In this document: one piece after another, positions 32,077 to 42,175 of the stretch
How the letters are laid out: each line of letters begins with the position of its first letter
Numbering within the stretch: the first letter of the stretch is position 1
NCBI GenBank assembly: GCA_015099395.1
Contig: AP024096.1
Coordinates: 3,720,001-3,784,000 of the forward strand
Source: Ktedonobacteria bacterium brp13
GTDB lineage: Bacteria > Chloroflexota > Ktedonobacteria > Ktedonobacterales > Ktedonobacteraceae
Direction: 5' to 3'
Length of the DNA: 64,000 nucleotides
Position numbers and translations under genes: made by a program
The notes under the pieces: generated by a model
Database searches by the model: none
Told to the model about the DNA's origin: nothing
Seen by the model: the letters and a program-made list of their open reading frames with translations, nothing else

Positions 32077-34782
32077 TTAGAGTTGTTGTGGATGGGTCAT
32101 ATGGAACGCAGTATCTGGTTGGAACGAAAACTCTGCGTCATCCTCATAGTTCTCGATATCTACTATTTCTTGTTCAAATGGGACAGTATCTTGAATGGGC
32201 GCAGGAGCACCTAATGTCGTATTAGCAACCTCTGTCTCTTTAGGAGACGCGACCACCTCTATCTGCGTCCAGATCTTCGTAGCGAATAACCCTTCTCCAC
32301 GTCGCGCGCTGAGCAAGAAGTTACGCTGGCCCGGACTGAGGCGGAAGGTACGCATTACTGACTCAATCGTTGATGAGTCTTGCTTCATCAGGAATTTCAT
32401 TGTTGCCATAGCCAGAATGGTTCTGCCTTCCTCTGAATTCAAGAAATCATCGGAGTTCTGGGTCGTGCACCAGAGGCCGCCGCCATATTTACGGATACGA
32501 CGTGAAAACTCCTCCAGGAACTTTGCTCCCTGTTTGAATTTCATGAGCAACCATGCCTCGTCAATCAGGATGATGGTGTTGGGCGGCTGACCATGTGATT
32601 GGCGTGCCTGGCGCATTTTTGTCCAGAGGAACTCAGTGATCAGGAAGAGTCCTACCGGTTTGAGCGAGTCGTTCAACTCCTGAACATTGAAGTCTACAAA
32701 TCTGTTGTCCAGGATGACATGTGTTTTGCTTGGGAAGAGATGGAGGTAGCGTTCCAGGCGTTCGCTCAGACCATGTATATCTTCAGCAATACCAAAACGT
32801 GTATCACCACGCAGTGCGCTGGACATAATAACATAGAACTCCTGCATATTGGGAGGTGATTTCTGATGGGTTGTCGGATCTACCGTGATGCCACGATTCT
32901 CGTAGGTCTTTACCAGACATCTATAAAGGAATGCTTTCTCTTTTTGTGTCAGCGATCCTTCATCTGAAAGCAGCAACTCAAGTAACGTTGTTAGATTCAG
33001 CAATTTCTCGCGGAAGAAGTTACCCTCTTCTTTGGTGTCATCTAGTTTGCTCGCATCACGCTTGTCGGCCTCATTAGAGGAACCTGTGCTGGCATAGAGG
33101 TCAAATGGATTGAATTCGAGCGACTGTGAGGAAAGGCGCACATATTGGCCGTTAACGCGCTGGCACAGGTTACTATATTCAGCCTCGGGATCAACAACAT
33201 ATACATTGCAGGTTGGCAGTAAGCGTGCCGAGATCGTTTTTAGAAAGAAACTCTTACCTGCTCCAGACTTTGCGAACACGACCATATTCGCATTTTCCAG
33301 CTCATTGCTATTGAAGGGGTTAATGATTACCAGGCCACCGTTCGGATGAACGCCGAACATAATGCCATCATCCATACTGATATCGCTCCCGGTAAAAGGA
33401 TAGAAGGTGGCGGCTGAACTGGTACCAAAGAGTCGGCTGCGCCCCAATTGATTATCACCATCAGGCAGACAACTGAGAAAACCCGCGACATGTTGCCAAT
33501 GAGCAGGCATCGCGCGAAAGTCGAGACTACGAATGGCTGCCATCATACGATTATTGCGTTCACCTAACTCACGCCGTGTCCTGGCACGTACCTGCACAAA
33601 CACAGAGATGCTGAAGATGCGCTCATCACCGCGTGCTAATTTGGAGCGTAAACCTTCGATATCCTGCAGCGCAATAGATGCGGTCGGATCGAGTGTTTTA
33701 CCCTGCCGTTGCGAAGCCAGGGCAGAGCCACGGAACTCGACAGCCTTCCTGCCCAGTCGCGAGTTAACCTGCTGGGGATCAAGCGGCTTGATGTGAATAC
33801 TGAAGTCTACATATGGCTCATCAATCTGAATAATCGAGTCCAGCCAGCCAGGATACGCACTACGCGGATAGTTGATAAAAGAGAGCGTGCGTATATATTC
33901 ATAGCTGGTCTCACCATCGATGCGCATATACCAGGGGAAGATCTGGACACTGCTGGGCATGAGCAGTTCCTCCAGGGTACTGAAGTCAGGAATCTTCGTA
34001 GTATCTTTACCTTTGCTCTGCTTCTTCTCTTTACGTCGCTTCTTTTTCGCTATGGATGCCTCTGCTTCAGATGGCTCCTCTGGCTCCACCAGCAGTGCCT
34101 CAAGATCCTCCATTTTTACCACATGCTGCTTGTCTCTGGTTGAGGTCATCAGCCGGTTTGTACCTTGAATCAACTCATCCGAGAAAGGATACTGACGAGT
34201 CTCTTCGGAAAGATAGCAATTCTGGTACAGATCGATGATCTCTTTATCCTGTAACTGATGACCAGTCAAGCCGATACGCTCAAGCTGGCGCTGTAGTTCT
34301 TCAATGCGTAGCCGAATCTGTGTGGAAGCTGCGGATAAAGCGTCTGCGGCATTTCTGGTGACTATTGTATCGGAGGGAACGACGATATAGAAGAGGCGCT
34401 TGACCAGAGCGCGTTTGTGCGCGAATTGGCGCACAAAGTTGGCATGGTCTTGCGCAAGGTCCGCGAGATCACCATCAACTTTTTCTAGCGTTCGCAGATA
34501 ATGGTCCAGACTATAGGGAAGGTTCTTGATCAGAATTTGAATAGGAAAAGAGAGACCATTGAGAAAGGCCTTAAAGCCTTCGATAAGAGCGTCCTGTTCA
34601 TCTTCAGACATTAAAGAAAAATTAATCGTATTGACCTGTAGAATACCGCGATACTCATAAATTTTGCGCCCAAAGTTCAGACAGGCAATACCATTATGTA
34701 CCTCGCGCAAACGCACAAACACACGCTTGAGGTCTCCTGTCCCACTAATCACCTGACTGGGAGTCTGAGGAGCAACTAACAT
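32077..34782 (-). CDS. virB4: VirB4-like T4SS ATPase
   Basis: About 901 residues, the usual size or slightly longer than VirB4/TrbE/TraC ATPases. The N-terminal half (to about residue 430) is the CagE/TrbE-VirB-like region, with KLARGDERIFSISVFVQVRA near residue 375. Walker A VVFAKSGAGKSFFLKT is at about residue 500; Walker B NTIILIDEAWLLMK is near 735. GGGLWCTTQNSDDFL and the RNFLLSARRGEG end region also fit. It powers assembly of the channel at the inner face of the membrane. The ATG at 34782 has GGAGG with 8 bases spacing; the GTG at 34791 overlaps that site. It sits between a PrgI-like gene and an accessory gene. Confidence 0.93.
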   Translation of the reverse strand: MLVAPQTPSQVISGTGDLKRVFVRLREVHNGIACLNFGRKIYEYRGILQVNTINFSLMSEDEQDALIEGFKAFLNGLSFPIQILIKNLPYSLDHYLRTLEKVDGDLADLAQDHANFVRQFAHKRALVKRLFYIVVPSDTIVTRNAADALSAASTQIRLRIEELQRQLERIGLTGHQLQDKEIIDLYQNCYLSEETRQYPFSDELIQGTNRLMTSTRDKQHVVKMEDLEALLVEPEEPSEAEASIAKKKRRKEKKQSKGKDTTKIPDFSTLEELLMPSSVQIFPWYMRIDGETSYEYIRTLSFINYPRSAYPGWLDSIIQIDEPYVDFSIHIKPLDPQQVNSRLGRKAVEFRGSALASQRQGKTLDPTASIALQDIEGLRSKLARGDERIFSISVFVQVRARTRRELGERNNRMMAAIRSLDFRAMPAHWQHVAGFLSCLPDGDNQLGRSRLFGTSSAATFYPFTGSDISMDDGIMFGVHPNGGLVIINPFNSNELENANMVVFAKSGAGKSFFLKTISARLLPTCNVYVVDPEAEYSNLCQRVNGQYVRLSSQSLEFNPFDLYASTGSSNEADKRDASKLDDTKEEGNFFREKLLNLTTLLELLLSDEGSLTQKEKAFLYRCLVKTYENRGITVDPTTHQKSPPNMQEFYVIMSSALRGDTRFGIAEDIHGLSERLERYLHLFPSKTHVILDNRFVDFNVQELNDSLKPVGLFLITEFLWTKMRQARQSHGQPPNTIILIDEAWLLMKFKQGAKFLEEFSRRIRKYGGGLWCTTQNSDDFLNSEEGRTILAMATMKFLMKQDSSTIESVMRTFRLSPGQRNFLLSARRGEGLFATKIWTQIEVVASPKETEVANTTLGAPAPIQDTVPFEQEIVDIENYEDDAEFSFQPDTAFHMTHPQQL

Positions 34783-34809
34783 ACACGACACCTCCGCTCA
34801 ATTGTGAAC

Positions 34810-35235
34810 TTATTCCGCTTCAAAATTCTCATCACCGGGATTAACCATACGCTGTATTTTCTGATTTTTTGTTATTTTACGCGGTGATTGTTTTGTTTTC
34901 GCCGCTTGTAGTTCATCTTTGGGACTGTCCATAATGGGCTTATAGAGATAAATTTTTGGTGACAATGCATATACGGCCCATGCGGCAAACCATTCTTCCA
35001 GAGGGCGCTTCCCAATATAGATGAGCGCCACTGCAATGGCAAGAACTGCGGGGATGCAGGAGATCACAATACTGAGTATCCCCCATAGCGCTGATGCCGA
35101 CAGATCACCAATATATTCATAGAGGACATACCCGGCCACACAACCACAAAGCATTATCAGTAGTTCGCGCGAGGTACGTCCCAGGACAACGGTTGGCTGT
35201 TCATTCAAAAAGGTAGGAAATTCTTCTTTTTTCAT
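34810..35235 (-). CDS. PrgI-family (VirB3-like) T4SS membrane protein
   Basis: 141 residues. FLNEQPTVVLGRTSRELLIM, followed by two transmembrane helices (LLIMLCGCVAGYVLYEYIG and GILSIVISCIPAVLAIAVAL), and then IGKRPLEEWFAAWAVYALSP with KIYLYKP, matches the PrgI family, the VirB3 counterpart in Gram-positive conjugation systems that normally precedes VirB4. It anchors the VirB4 ATPase to the membrane. A basic tail of about 40 residues is added. The ATG at 35235 is preceded by AAGGG. 27 bases separate its stop from the virB4 start. Confidence 0.85.
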   Translation of the reverse strand: MKKEEFPTFLNEQPTVVLGRTSRELLIMLCGCVAGYVLYEYIGDLSASALWGILSIVISCIPAVLAIAVALIYIGKRPLEEWFAAWAVYALSPKIYLYKPIMDSPKDELQAAKTKQSPRKITKNQKIQRMVNPGDENFEAE

Positions 35236-35265
35236 TGTGCGCTACCCTTATCTAGCTCTACCAAT

Positions 35266-35745
35266 CTACAGGCGTTGCGTCAGGAGTGTGATAGTCACAT
35301 GCGATCCGTCAACGGCAACACTATAGCGTGATTGAACAGGATGATAGAGCGCGACAGATGGGCTATTCACTGAAGATGCTGGCAGGTTGCGAGTGATAAA
35401 TTTCTGGAAGGCAGTTGCCAGTAACAGAATGATCAGGCCAACGATTGCGGCGGAAATAGCAAGGTTGGAGATCGCAATTTTTCGCTCATTGCCAAATGCT
35501 GTAATACGCAGCAGCGCAGCTACCATGATACCGATCGCACACAATATGCCTCCCAACCATTGCAATAAACTCTCTACGGCTGTCAGAAAAGTGCTCAGGT
35601 TAGAGAATTCACTAGGTGCAGTAGCAGGAGTAGGAGTAGGAGCAGGAGCAGGAGCTCCTGCTAGCATGAGCGATGGGAAATGCCCTGTCAGTAACATCGG
35701 TTGCGTCTGCAATGCCGCATGCTGTATTGCATGGAATAAAAACAT
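35266..35745 (-). CDS. VirB2/TrbC-like small membrane protein (possible pilin-like subunit)
   Basis: About 159 residues from the ATG at 35745, with AAAGGA 9 bases upstream; the open frame to 35862 overlaps the upstream gene and is not needed. A hydrophobic N-terminus and an Ala/Pro/Thr-rich stretch (APAPAPTPTPATAP) lead to two transmembrane helices (LLQWLGGILCAIGIMVAALL and ISNLAISAAIVGLIILLLAT), as in the VirB2/TrbC family. A tail of about 50 residues follows. Position between the CHAP/SLT gene and the PrgI-like gene supports this. Sequence similarity to known pilins is weak, so the role is inferred from topology and context. Confidence 0.65.
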   Translation of the reverse strand: MFLFHAIQHAALQTQPMLLTGHFPSLMLAGAPAPAPTPTPATAPSEFSNLSTFLTAVESLLQWLGGILCAIGIMVAALLRITAFGNERKIAISNLAISAAIVGLIILLLATAFQKFITRNLPASSVNSPSVALYHPVQSRYSVAVDGSHVTITLLTQRL

Positions 35746-35779
35746 GAAAATGATTCCTTTCAATGAATAGTATGTAGGT

Positions 35780-37009
35780 TCAAACGAGATTTGTGCTGCC
35801 AATAATAACGGTAATGTAGTTCTGAGTTTCTGCAGGAAGCTTGCTGAACCAGTCACTACCACTGCCTACTGCGCCTGGCCCTGCATTATAAGCGGCCAGC
35901 ATCTTTTCATAAGCGAGCGTGTCAGGCTGACCATCTTTGGCTGTTATATACAATTGCAAGTTTTCAGCATCCAGACAGGCTGCTCCCTTTAATGCGGTGG
36001 TCGGATCTTCCCTATCTGCCGCTGTTACAACTCCGCATTCAGCGCCAGTACCAGGCATAAACTGCGCAATGCCCTGCGCACCCGTGGAGGAATTCGGCGT
36101 ATCTGGATTGAATCCGCTCTCTTGATAAATTTGGCGCAAAAAGATATTACTATCGATATTGTAATCATTAGCATCCTGGCGTGCGACATCTATCCACGGC
36201 GAGTTTTGTAGCGACGCTGGAATTGTAAAGGTGTTTACCCCTGACGTATCTTTGTTTGTGAGCCAATTCTGATTGCGGATCAGCCCTAGAATGCTTTCTC
36301 CCGTATAATTCGAGGTAAGATAGCCATTGCCATCCATAGGAATGCGACGATATAACTTGCCAGGTCCATCGCCACCAGGCGCATTAGCATTGGCAACGTC
36401 GATGCTATCACTGTTGACAGCAACGACAATCGCGACATGCCCCAGACCCTGATCGCCTCCGTCCCAGACGACCATATCCCCTGGCAATGGCTTTTCTGTT
36501 CCATTGTCAATGCGTTGCCAGCCTTGACTTTCGTAGGGAATAACGTTAGACCAATAATCGATCGCATTGCCATACCAGGGTAATGAATGGTCAATATCTG
36601 TCTTTCCAGCTGGATGCGAAAGCTGAAAGACAGTATGTACAAATTCTGCGCATTGCACATTGTCAGGATTTGCGAAATTACCGATATATGGTTGCAACCA
36701 GTTTGCAACATGACTGATCAGAACAGTAACCTGGCCCGCATTATTAGTTGTGAGCTGCTGCGCCATATTTTCTGCTGTCTCGACAACATCCCAGGTTCCT
36801 TGACCAACCTCAGCATAACCATTGCCTGCTATAGATGCTGTAGTCGTAGTCGTAGTCGTAGTAGTAGTCGCTGATGATGAACTTGGAATAGATATAACGC
36901 CAAAGTGGCTCAGGCTGGCAATAAATACGATGATCGCCATCGGTATTAAAACTACCCTGCCTCCCAACGCCGAATAGAGATCCGGTTTACTTGTGAGTCC
37001 TTTCATCAT
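35780..37009 (-). CDS. Bifunctional cell-wall hydrolase: CHAP and lytic transglycosylase (VirB1-like)
   Basis: 409 residues. A transmembrane helix lies near residues 18-38, then a Thr run. The CHAP amidase/endopeptidase domain has its Cys in NVQCAEFVHTVFQL (about residue 119) and its His in QGLGHVAIVVAV (about 193). The lytic transglycosylase domain follows: Glu in IYQESGFNPDTPNSS (about 296), AQGIAQFMPGTG and LAAYNAGPGAV. It opens the peptidoglycan for the T4SS channel, as two-domain hydrolases do in Gram-positive conjugation loci. The outer location follows from the anchor. GGAG stands 8 bases before the ATG. A (ACT)n run around 36840 makes the Thr stretch. Confidence 0.92.
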   Translation of the reverse strand: MMKGLTSKPDLYSALGGRVVLIPMAIIVFIASLSHFGVISIPSSSSATTTTTTTTTTASIAGNGYAEVGQGTWDVVETAENMAQQLTTNNAGQVTVLISHVANWLQPYIGNFANPDNVQCAEFVHTVFQLSHPAGKTDIDHSLPWYGNAIDYWSNVIPYESQGWQRIDNGTEKPLPGDMVVWDGGDQGLGHVAIVVAVNSDSIDVANANAPGGDGPGKLYRRIPMDGNGYLTSNYTGESILGLIRNQNWLTNKDTSGVNTFTIPASLQNSPWIDVARQDANDYNIDSNIFLRQIYQESGFNPDTPNSSTGAQGIAQFMPGTGAECGVVTAADREDPTTALKGAACLDAENLQLYITAKDGQPDTLAYEKMLAAYNAGPGAVGSGSDWFSKLPAETQNYITVIIGSTNLV

Positions 37010-37066
37010 CTGGTTATCTCCACATACAACATGCTTATGTACTAAGTTTTATAAATGGAATATGCC

Positions 37067-38464
37067 TTACATAAATGCCATCGCTACCGCACCACCCGCG
37101 CTACTTGCAGCTGACATTCCAGCCTGCACCTCTGCTATCTGAGTTGTTGCAATGGCAGTAGCCGCCTGTGTCATAGCCTGCCCGGTCTGCACCATGGTGC
37201 TCATCGGAGCGGTACCGAGTAATGAAGGAATGCGTACGATGAACCATAACGCGGCAATTTTTAGAATGAGTTCCAAATTAGCGTTAGATATGAAATTAGG
37301 GTCTAGCAAGTTTCGTAGCGAGCTAAACATTGCAGCGATCAATACCTCGATCACGATGAGGGCGACAACTTGCAAAAACTGCACAAAAATTGAGGATAGA
37401 AAGCCACTGAGCCAGAGACGAGTCAATGATTGTCCTGAGCGCCCCGGCAACGCACTGGCTGCGATGCCAATCGGGCTAAGAATAATATAGAAGTCGATGA
37501 AGAACATACGTATAATGAGCTGTGTAAGAAGCATCAAACTCAACATCTTTAAAAAGAGGTTCCCAATATTGAATAGATCACTAATGTTGCTCCATAAATC
37601 AGTAATGTTGAGATTGTCAGGTATGATACTTAACCCACTAGTAGCAGTAACCGGACATTTCCAATAAACAGTCAAAGCATCTCTATGATCTTCTGTACAT
37701 CCCGATCTACCAGTTGGAGGAGATAGATTCAATTTTGCATGTAAAATTGTTCCCCCATCTATTTTTGATACTGGAAGTATTTCGCTTGTCCCACTAGCAC
37801 TAGGTGTATTCACATTTATCCGATTTGTTACCCACTGGTCAATATCGGAAGAAAGGGTATTATTAAGCCCAATCAGTGATACTGCAAAAAAGAAGCTAAT
37901 ATGAGCACAGATCAATGCTATAAAAACTTTGGGTAGTGCTTCAACAACATCGGCATAGCGGAAAATACTACCAACAAAGATAATACGAAGTCCATTTAAC
38001 GTGAAGAGTACAACCATACAGATATCAACAATCCACAGTGCCCCTCTCCACATGGTTCTTACGCCGGCGTTTTGTATAGTTGTTGTCACGTCAGTTACAA
38101 AGAAGAACGCACTATTTGTTCCGAAGGGGCTGTGTATCGATCCATCTTTCCAAGAACCAGATCCAGTGGCCTTCGTTCCCGGTATACTCGGAGTGAAGCA
38201 GTTATCATTATAATAGAGGGGGTCGGCTCCATTACAGGATGCGTTGGGCTGCCCGGATTGTTGTGTTGTATGAGTCTGGGTCTGCTGCGCAGCTTGCCGA
38301 GTGGTAGCCATATGGGCCTGGGTCTGATCGGGCATCAGGAGCACAGCAAATAAAGCAAGATGGAGCGCGACGAAAATGATTATGGCAACCTTGCCTGCGC
38401 GTCCTACTTTCAATGGCCATTTCCAACCCAAAAACGCACGTAAAAGAAGTTTCACGATCTTCAT
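37067..38464 (-). CDS. VirB6/TrbL-like polytopic T4SS protein
   Basis: About 465 residues from the ATG at 38464, with AAGGA 7 bases upstream. It has a first helix near residues 22-42, a Gln/Thr-rich outer stretch with CNGADPLYYNDNCFTPSIPG, then about five or six helices (ALWIVDICMVVLFTLNGLRI, VFIALICAHISFFFAVSLIG, LFLKMLSLMLLTQLIIRMFF, FVQFLQVVALIVIEVLIAAM). IDFYIILSPIGIAASALPGR and LTRLWLSGFLSSIFVQFLQV match the conserved core of TrbL/VirB6 proteins. It forms the inner-membrane pore. The C-terminus is Ala/Gln/Thr-rich. It is the first gene of the - strand T4SS operon. Confidence 0.82.
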   Translation of the reverse strand: MKIVKLLLRAFLGWKWPLKVGRAGKVAIIIFVALHLALFAVLLMPDQTQAHMATTRQAAQQTQTHTTQQSGQPNASCNGADPLYYNDNCFTPSIPGTKATGSGSWKDGSIHSPFGTNSAFFFVTDVTTTIQNAGVRTMWRGALWIVDICMVVLFTLNGLRIIFVGSIFRYADVVEALPKVFIALICAHISFFFAVSLIGLNNTLSSDIDQWVTNRINVNTPSASGTSEILPVSKIDGGTILHAKLNLSPPTGRSGCTEDHRDALTVYWKCPVTATSGLSIIPDNLNITDLWSNISDLFNIGNLFLKMLSLMLLTQLIIRMFFIDFYIILSPIGIAASALPGRSGQSLTRLWLSGFLSSIFVQFLQVVALIVIEVLIAAMFSSLRNLLDPNFISNANLELILKIAALWFIVRIPSLLGTAPMSTMVQTGQAMTQAATAIATTQIAEVQAGMSAASSAGGAVAMAFM

Positions 38465-38876
38465 GACGGTTTCCTTCTTCATCTATTCTGGTAGGTATGT
38501 AACATTTATAATAATCATGAATAATAATATGTCTATATGTATCTTTGTGCACTACGTAAAGAATGTACGTACATAGTGATACATAAAAAATAGAGTAAGC
38601 CTGCTTTAAAGGACGAACAAATATGATTATAAAGAATAATTGATGCTGTGTATAGGGGAATATAGGGAAGAATAGCATATTATGGAGAATTATTTGCTAC
38701 ATGTTCCCAAAATGTAGTAATGCTCAACACCCTCGAATGCTTCGCAACTCTATGGGTAATGCAATCGTGTAGAGATATTCTTTAAAGAACTTTCCCTATA
38801 TTTCTCTAGTAAATCGCTCTCATTTGTGCTATGGTAGCGTAAAAAGTTGTAAATACTATAGGGAGCTACGATAGTT
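38465..38876. other. Divergent control region between the two T4SS operons
   Basis: About 410 gene-free bases between the VirB6-like gene (-) and the HerA-like ATPase gene (+). AT-rich on both sides; both operons must start here. TATAGGGAG just before 38877 gives the ribosome site of the + gene. A TGCTATGGT extended -10-like box lies near 38828. No clear dyad operator was seen. Confidence 0.5.
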
Positions 38877-41800
38877 ATGGTACCTGGATTCGATCGTGAT
38901 TCGCTCAACACGCTGGGAGGGTTAATCAGTAACTACGAGCGCTTCCATCTGGAAGGTGCGTATCCTGAGCCTTTCAATCCAGAGGTATTCTTTGACGAAG
39001 AAGAACAGAGCTTTTTCGCAATTCGGGGATTGGCGGATTTCTGGTCCAGGCAGGCAAGCAATCACTTTTTTCGACGTTTTGTTGATCTGGTCATGAGTGC
39101 GCATACTCAGCAACAGGCTGACTTAACGTTCGTGATCCTGGGAACACCGCAGCGACTTGCCGTATTTATTTCGCTGGGTCAGGAGCAGATTACACACACG
39201 CTGCTAGAAGGTATCTTTCCTGGTATTCAGCTTGCTAAAGTCTCAACCCAGGCCCTCTCCGCACAGATTCAGGCCCATTTTCAGGAACAAGGCGTTGTGA
39301 TCGGTGTCCCTGGTCGCAAAGATTTTTCTTCAGGTATGAAGAGTACCGGACAGAGTACAGCCTTCTCTTCACAACAATATACAGAGAATGATGCGGCACC
39401 TGAGGGATCAGAGATGCAGGAAGGGCAGATCGAGCGGGTCATTCGGGGTATGTATGGCGCAACCTGGGGTTATATTGTTCAGGCCCATCCACGTCCCCGC
39501 TCCAGAGTCATCGAGGAACGTATGAAAGCGGTCGATCTGCTCACACAGATAACGTCGCGCTCGCGCACGCAATTGACGACGACAAAGCAGGCGAGCCAGC
39601 AGATCACATCTCTGCAATCTGGTAGTGAGACGCAAACCTATAGCGCTGACATGGTTAACTACCGCGCACAGTATTTGATGCGTCTCCTGGAGCGTGAACT
39701 CGAACGGCTGAATCAGGCCTCGGCAGCGGGTCAATGGACGGTGCGCACATACTTCGGTGCCCGTATAAGGGACGATGTGCAACGCATGGCCTCACTCCTC
39801 TCCGGAACACTGACCGGTGCGGACTCACACCCCGATCCATTGCGGGTCTCCCTATGCGCACGCGGTGGTAGAGCCATCACTCTATTCGAAACTTTTCTCA
39901 CCTCAAACGAGCTTGCGACTATGATCCAGTTTCCGCGTGAGGAGGTTCCTGGCTATGCAATCCACGACGTTGTACGCTTCGACGTCGATTTCCACCCCCT
40001 CTCTGACGATACCTTGCCCCTCGGTATCATCCAGCAGAATGGCCGTAATACCTATGATGCCTATACCATTGCGCTTGAGGCTCTGACCAGACACGTAGTG
40101 GTCGTGGGCGTAACCGGTAGTGGTAAAACAACTACGGTGATGAACCTGCTCGATCAGGCCGTCACTGCGCACAAACCATTCCTGGTAATTGAGCCAGCTA
40201 AGACGGAGTACCGTGCTCTGCATAGCGCGCTTGCCGACCGGGCTGATATACGTATATATACGCTGGGCAATGAAATGGTAGCTCCGTTCCGTCTGAACCC
40301 TTTTGAGTTTGAGACGGATGATGAACCCGGCGCGGTCTCCCTGCTCACGCATATCGATTTTCTTAAAGCGGTCTTTAACGCAGCCTTTATCCTGTATTCA
40401 CCGATGCCGCATGTGCTTGAAGAGGCATTGCACGAGGTCTACGAGGACAAAGGTTGGGACCTCACTAGCGGCGTCAATCTACGCGTGCCCGATTGGAGCG
40501 AACGCCACCGCTATCCAATCTTTCCTACGCTGACCGATCTTTATTATAAGGTTGAAGAGGTGACGAATCGACTGGGCTACGATGAGGAGGTCGAGAGCAA
40601 TATTAAGGCGGGCTTGAAAGCGCGGATCGGATCACTGCGTGTTGGCTCGAAGGGGTTGATGCTTGACACCGCGCGAGGGGTGCCGCTAGCTATCCTCCTT
40701 TCACAACCCACTATTCTTGAGCTAGAAAATATTGGCAGTGACGATGAAAAGACCTTTATTATGGGCCTCTTCCTGGCACGCCTTTACGAGTATCGGCGTC
40801 TCCAGGCCGCAACGGGTACAGTGCCACCCGGACTTCAACACCTGATCGTTTTCGAAGAGGCACATCGCTTGCTCAAGAATACGCCTACACAGGTCGATAG
40901 CGAGTCCTCTAATATGCGTGCCCAGGCTATCGAGGTCTTTACCAATATGCTTTCAGAGGTACGTGCTTATGGACAGGGAGTGCTGGTAGCAGAACAGATT
41001 CCAAGCAAGTTAGCCCCTGATGTATTGAAGAATACAAATCTCAAGATAGTGCATCGTCTGATCGCCCAGGACGACCGGCAAAGTATCGGTCAGACAATGA
41101 ACCTGAATCGCGAACAACAGACCCATCTTGGTATTCTCATGCCCGGTATGGCTGCTGTTTACGCAGAGGGCGCTGATCATGCCTACCTGGTGCGCATGGA
41201 AAACTATAAGCGCAAGCTCTCTCCACTGACGGATGCACAACTGAAGCTGATCAGCCCTGGCTATGCATCCGTTGCATCGTTTCAGGACATTCCTGATCTC
41301 GCACTCTATGCAGTGCCGCTCACACCCCTGAATGGCCCTGAACCAGCATTCACGCATATGGTCGAGAAAGTTCTGGCAACGGAGAAGAGCCGTCACTTAT
41401 GGGCTCGTATTGCATTGAGCTTTGTTACGAATCCAGGCCAGGTTCTGGGATTACTGCTGCGTTTCACCGAAATTATGGAGGAACAGCGACTCCATCTTAC
41501 ACGCGAGCAGCAACATACTGTGCTACGCATGATTATCGTGCGTGGCTGTTACCGGCTACTACATGATAAAGGTGTGCAAGCGGGTTGGTCCTATGCGCTG
41601 GTAGACGAACTACGAGAGTCGCTGACGCATGGAATGCTATTGCTTTTACAGGCGCATACTGAAACACACACAGTTGACAAAACTTCTCTACCTGCCGCAG
41701 AGGCTGCTGATGAGGAAATACAACCCCAGCAAATACTAGAAGAGGCCAGACCCTATTTGGATCATTTCGCTGCAACGTATATGCCACTATTGCACAAAGA

Positions 41801-42119
41801 GCAGGGGCCCTTTACTGGTTGCACCTATTGTCCGGTACGTTGTACATTCCGCACCGAAGTCAACACGTTGCTCACACCTAGAGTACGTGCGGGAAGCCTC
41901 TCAGAGATGACCAACGCAACGTACGATAATGATGCGCAGCGGTGCGAGATGGCTTTCCGCGAATTGACGCATAGCGCACAAAGTTGGCTTGGTCATGATG
42001 AGTCGTTGCTGGATGCAGTCAGTTTCTGTGCATTGCAACATGTGCTGGGCCAGGGAGATTTTACTGACTCTGAGCAAATGATGATCAGTGCTCAGATTGC
42101 CGACACTCTATCATCCTGA
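38877..42119 (+). CDS. HerA/DUF87-type ATPase of the T4SS-like locus
   Basis: 1080 residues. The N-terminal part (1-330) is not recognised. The ATPase core has Walker A in VVGVTGSGKTTTVMNLLD at about residue 415, PFLVIEPAKTEYRAL, and Walker B in LIVFEEAHRLLKNTP at about 656, with VLVAEQIPSKLAPDV as sensor-like segment. This is the HerA/DUF87 branch of FtsK-HerA motors rather than VirB4. A late cysteine group (FTGCTYCPVRCTF, about residue 980) may bind metal. Such ATPases move DNA or load substrates; here it would be a second motor beside VirB4 and the VirD4-like protein. GGGAG stands 10 bases before the ATG. It starts the + strand operon. Confidence 0.85.
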   Translation: MVPGFDRDSLNTLGGLISNYERFHLEGAYPEPFNPEVFFDEEEQSFFAIRGLADFWSRQASNHFFRRFVDLVMSAHTQQQADLTFVILGTPQRLAVFISLGQEQITHTLLEGIFPGIQLAKVSTQALSAQIQAHFQEQGVVIGVPGRKDFSSGMKSTGQSTAFSSQQYTENDAAPEGSEMQEGQIERVIRGMYGATWGYIVQAHPRPRSRVIEERMKAVDLLTQITSRSRTQLTTTKQASQQITSLQSGSETQTYSADMVNYRAQYLMRLLERELERLNQASAAGQWTVRTYFGARIRDDVQRMASLLSGTLTGADSHPDPLRVSLCARGGRAITLFETFLTSNELATMIQFPREEVPGYAIHDVVRFDVDFHPLSDDTLPLGIIQQNGRNTYDAYTIALEALTRHVVVVGVTGSGKTTTVMNLLDQAVTAHKPFLVIEPAKTEYRALHSALADRADIRIYTLGNEMVAPFRLNPFEFETDDEPGAVSLLTHIDFLKAVFNAAFILYSPMPHVLEEALHEVYEDKGWDLTSGVNLRVPDWSERHRYPIFPTLTDLYYKVEEVTNRLGYDEEVESNIKAGLKARIGSLRVGSKGLMLDTARGVPLAILLSQPTILELENIGSDDEKTFIMGLFLARLYEYRRLQAATGTVPPGLQHLIVFEEAHRLLKNTPTQVDSESSNMRAQAIEVFTNMLSEVRAYGQGVLVAEQIPSKLAPDVLKNTNLKIVHRLIAQDDRQSIGQTMNLNREQQTHLGILMPGMAAVYAEGADHAYLVRMENYKRKLSPLTDAQLKLISPGYASVASFQDIPDLALYAVPLTPLNGPEPAFTHMVEKVLATEKSRHLWARIALSFVTNPGQVLGLLLRFTEIMEEQRLHLTREQQHTVLRMIIVRGCYRLLHDKGVQAGWSYALVDELRESLTHGMLLLLQAHTETHTVDKTSLPAAEAADEEIQPQQILEEARPYLDHFAATYMPLLHKEQGPFTGCTYCPVRCTFRTEVNTLLTPRVRAGSLSEMTNATYDNDAQRCEMAFRELTHSAQSWLGHDESLLDAVSFCALQHVLGQGDFTDSEQMMISAQIADTLSS

Positions 42120-42175
42120 TCTTTGTTTACTAGCTAGATTATGATGTTCCTCACTACAAGTGAGAGGAGAGAGCT

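Noticed and set aside
36830..36870. Trinucleotide run (Thr codons) as a regulatory element
   Set aside because: It lies inside the CHAP/SLT gene and encodes a Thr linker after the membrane anchor; a low-complexity linker explains it.
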